Positions 5,729 to 6,464 of a DNA stretch of 6,464 nucleotides are shown here, piece after piece. The position numbers were made by a program, and so were the translations under genes. The DNA is taken from the NCBI GenBank assembly GCA_035560715.1, contig DATMYW010000046.1:1-6464 (forward strand). The letters run 5' to 3'. Under the pieces are notes generated by a model, which did no database searches, was not told the DNA's origin, and worked only from the letters and a program-made list of their open reading frames with translations. The number at the start of each line of letters is the position of its first letter. The stretch's first letter is position 1. This stretch comes from JAAXTX01 sp035560715. Lineage in GTDB: Bacteria; Patescibacteriota; Minisyncoccia; Moranbacterales; UBA1568.

Positions 5729-6146
5729 ACTCGGTCAGATAGGTCTTTATGAACGTTTCCACTGCGTCGATCGTTGCCTTCCGCAGTTTCGGGTTACTCT
5801 CCGCCACCCATTTCGCAAAATTATAGAGTTCTTGATTGTCCACCGTGATCCATTTCCCGTTACGAAAGAGGAAGAAAAACAACGTCGCCATAGCAATACG
5901 CTTGTTCCCATTCTGAAATGGATGATTCTTTATCATCAGGTAAAACAAAATAGCAGACTTTTTCAGCAGCCCCGGATACAATTGCTTTCCACCGAAAGAC
6001 TGAAATGGCTGGTCGACACAGCGTTCAAGCGTGTTCGTATATCGGGTACTGAAATCAGGGATCGGTTCAGACCATCCCATCGTTTCCTGCGCCAGACGAT
6101 GTGCAACGAATTCCACATCGAGGATTGTGATTCGTTTCAATCGCAT
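5715..6146 (-). CDS. doc: Fic/Doc-family toxin (death-on-curing type)
   Basis: A 143-residue protein with the signature HPFQNGNKR at residues 75-83. This is the Doc variant of the Fic motif, HxFx(D/N)(G/A)NKR, in which Lys replaces the second Gly of Fic AMP-transferases. The preceding YPGLLKKSAILFYLMIKN and following IAMATLFFFLFRNG are the usual flanking helices, and the length is typical of Doc. Characterised Doc phosphorylates elongation factor Tu and stops translation until neutralised by its antitoxin; the same activity here is inferred. The start ATG is two bases past the upstream gene's stop, with TAAGGA six bases ahead of it. The 3' end overlaps hsdR by 14 bases. Doc/Fic genes are known inside type I restriction operons, so it may also serve that system. 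Confidence 0.92.
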   Translation of the reverse strand: MRLKRITILDVEFVAHRLAQETMGWSEPIPDFSTRYTNTLERCVDQPFQSFGGKQLYPGLLKKSAILFYLMIKNHPFQNGNKRIAMATLFFFLFRNGKWITVDNQELYNFAKWVAESNPKLRKATIDAVETFIKTYLTEYESK

Positions 6147-6148
6147 AC

Positions 6149-6439
6149 TTATTCCTTACCAAGCAAACGCAACGTTTCCCCGTATTCTTCCACAACCTTC
6201 CCGATTGCCGCTTTGATTTCTTCCTTGTCCGCATCGGTGAGCCGTTTCGAATCATATCCATCCACAAACTCCCGTACCGCATCCATAGGAATGGCATACG
6301 AACGCCCAATCATTTCGGCTGGGATCTGCCCCTTTTTGATCTTGTTGAAAACCGCCACACGACTGATCTTCAGCATCGCCGCAAGCTCGGTAACGGATAT
6401 ATAGTTCTTGGTTTTTCCCTTGTTCTCCATATATTTCAT
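6149..6439 (-). CDS. HTH (excisionase-like) DNA-binding protein, probable antitoxin of Doc
   Basis: About 96 residues from the ATG at 6439 (MKYMENKGKTKNY). Other starts are GTG 6454, ATG 6442 and ATG 6430; AGGG six bases before 6439 favours 6439, at low certainty. An HTH_17/excisionase-type winged helix covers YISVTELAAMLKISRVAVFNKIKKGQIPAEMIGRSYAIPMDAVREFV. The C-terminus (LTDADKEEIKAAIGKVVEEYGETLRLLGKE) is helical and charged, as in antitoxin tails that bind the toxin. It takes the place of Phd directly before doc, two bases away. The expected role is to neutralise Doc and repress the operon; the imperfect palindrome at 6445-6464 over its start region would be a natural operator. It is probably not the operon's first gene if hsdM/hsdS lie upstream. 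An alternative is a simple regulator unrelated to toxin binding. Confidence 0.82.
   Translation of the reverse strand: MKYMENKGKTKNYISVTELAAMLKISRVAVFNKIKKGQIPAEMIGRSYAIPMDAVREFVDGYDSKRLTDADKEEIKAAIGKVVEEYGETLRLLGKE
6153..6158 (-). promoter_or_regulatory. Ribosome binding site of doc
   Basis: TAAGGA on the minus strand lies within the last codons of the HTH gene, six bases before the doc ATG. It indicates close coupling of toxin and antitoxin translation. Confidence 0.6.
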
Positions 6440-6444
6440 CATTA

Positions 6445-6464
6445 ACCCTATCACATGATTAGGT
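6445..6464. promoter_or_regulatory. Imperfect palindrome at the HTH gene start, possible operator
   Basis: ACCCTATCA and TGATTAGGT are imperfect inverted halves (7 of 9 positions match) around a CA centre. They sit just upstream of the likely ATG at 6439 and cover the SD region. Toxin-antitoxin operons are usually autorepressed at such sites. The window ends at its edge, so its full extent is unseen. Confidence 0.4.

Noticed and set aside
5676..6404. 242-codon plus-strand frame across doc and the HTH gene
   Set aside because: It spans two well-supported minus-strand genes and their junction and has no start signals or family resemblance.
1..6464. Use of TGA as a glycine codon, as in some Patescibacteria
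   Set aside because: The lipoprotein, the 153-residue gene, doc and hsdR all end naturally at TGA at sensible positions, so the standard code fits.
1..6464. CRISPR arrays, tRNA or rRNA genes
   Set aside because: I saw no regularly spaced repeats and no tRNA T-arm with matching acceptor stem; the GGTTCGAA at about 2224 has no cloverleaf around it.

Overview
The window is bacterial, of moderate GC content. It uses consensus-like sigma70 promoters (TTGACA, 17-base spacers), intrinsic terminators and at least one strong Shine-Dalgarno site. All complete genes read normally with TGA as a stop codon. The host cannot be named from sequence alone. The HTH-antitoxin/Doc pair and the truncated membrane protein at the left edge remind me of Patescibacteria (CPR) proteins, but that is low-confidence recollection.

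Layout: the left edge (1-134, minus strand) holds the N-terminus of a membrane-associated protein that runs off the window. A divergent region (135-437) carries a doubtful 63-codon minus ORF and a very good plus-strand promoter. That promoter drives a short secreted lipoprotein of unknown function (438-1148), which ends at an intrinsic terminator. A 318-base gene-free stretch (1149-1466) contains three hairpins; two of them end in U tracts on the minus strand. Next is a minus-strand gene (1467-1928) with its own promoter, ribosome binding site and terminator. It encodes a small protein resembling the N-terminal domain of large STAND/TPR proteins, here standing alone. A 460-base gene-free stretch (1929-2388) holds that promoter, several palindromes and two copies of a GGTACCTGC-centred repeat.

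The right 4 kb (2389-6454) is one minus-strand operon: HTH antitoxin-like regulator, Doc-family toxin, type I restriction subunit HsdR, and a GIY-YIG nuclease fused to a PUA/EVE-like domain. The first two genes are 2 bases apart, doc and hsdR overlap by 14 bases, and the last gap is 52 bases. No hsdM or hsdS is present; they would be expected beyond the right edge, which cannot be checked here.

Together this looks like a defence island: a restriction ATP-dependent motor/nuclease, a toxin-antitoxin pair inside the same transcription unit, a second nuclease with a possible modified-base reader, and a nearby domain known from signalling NTPases. The parts are recognisable. The GIY-YIG/PUA-like protein tied to HsdR and the stand-alone STAND-type domain are the least ordinary pieces.
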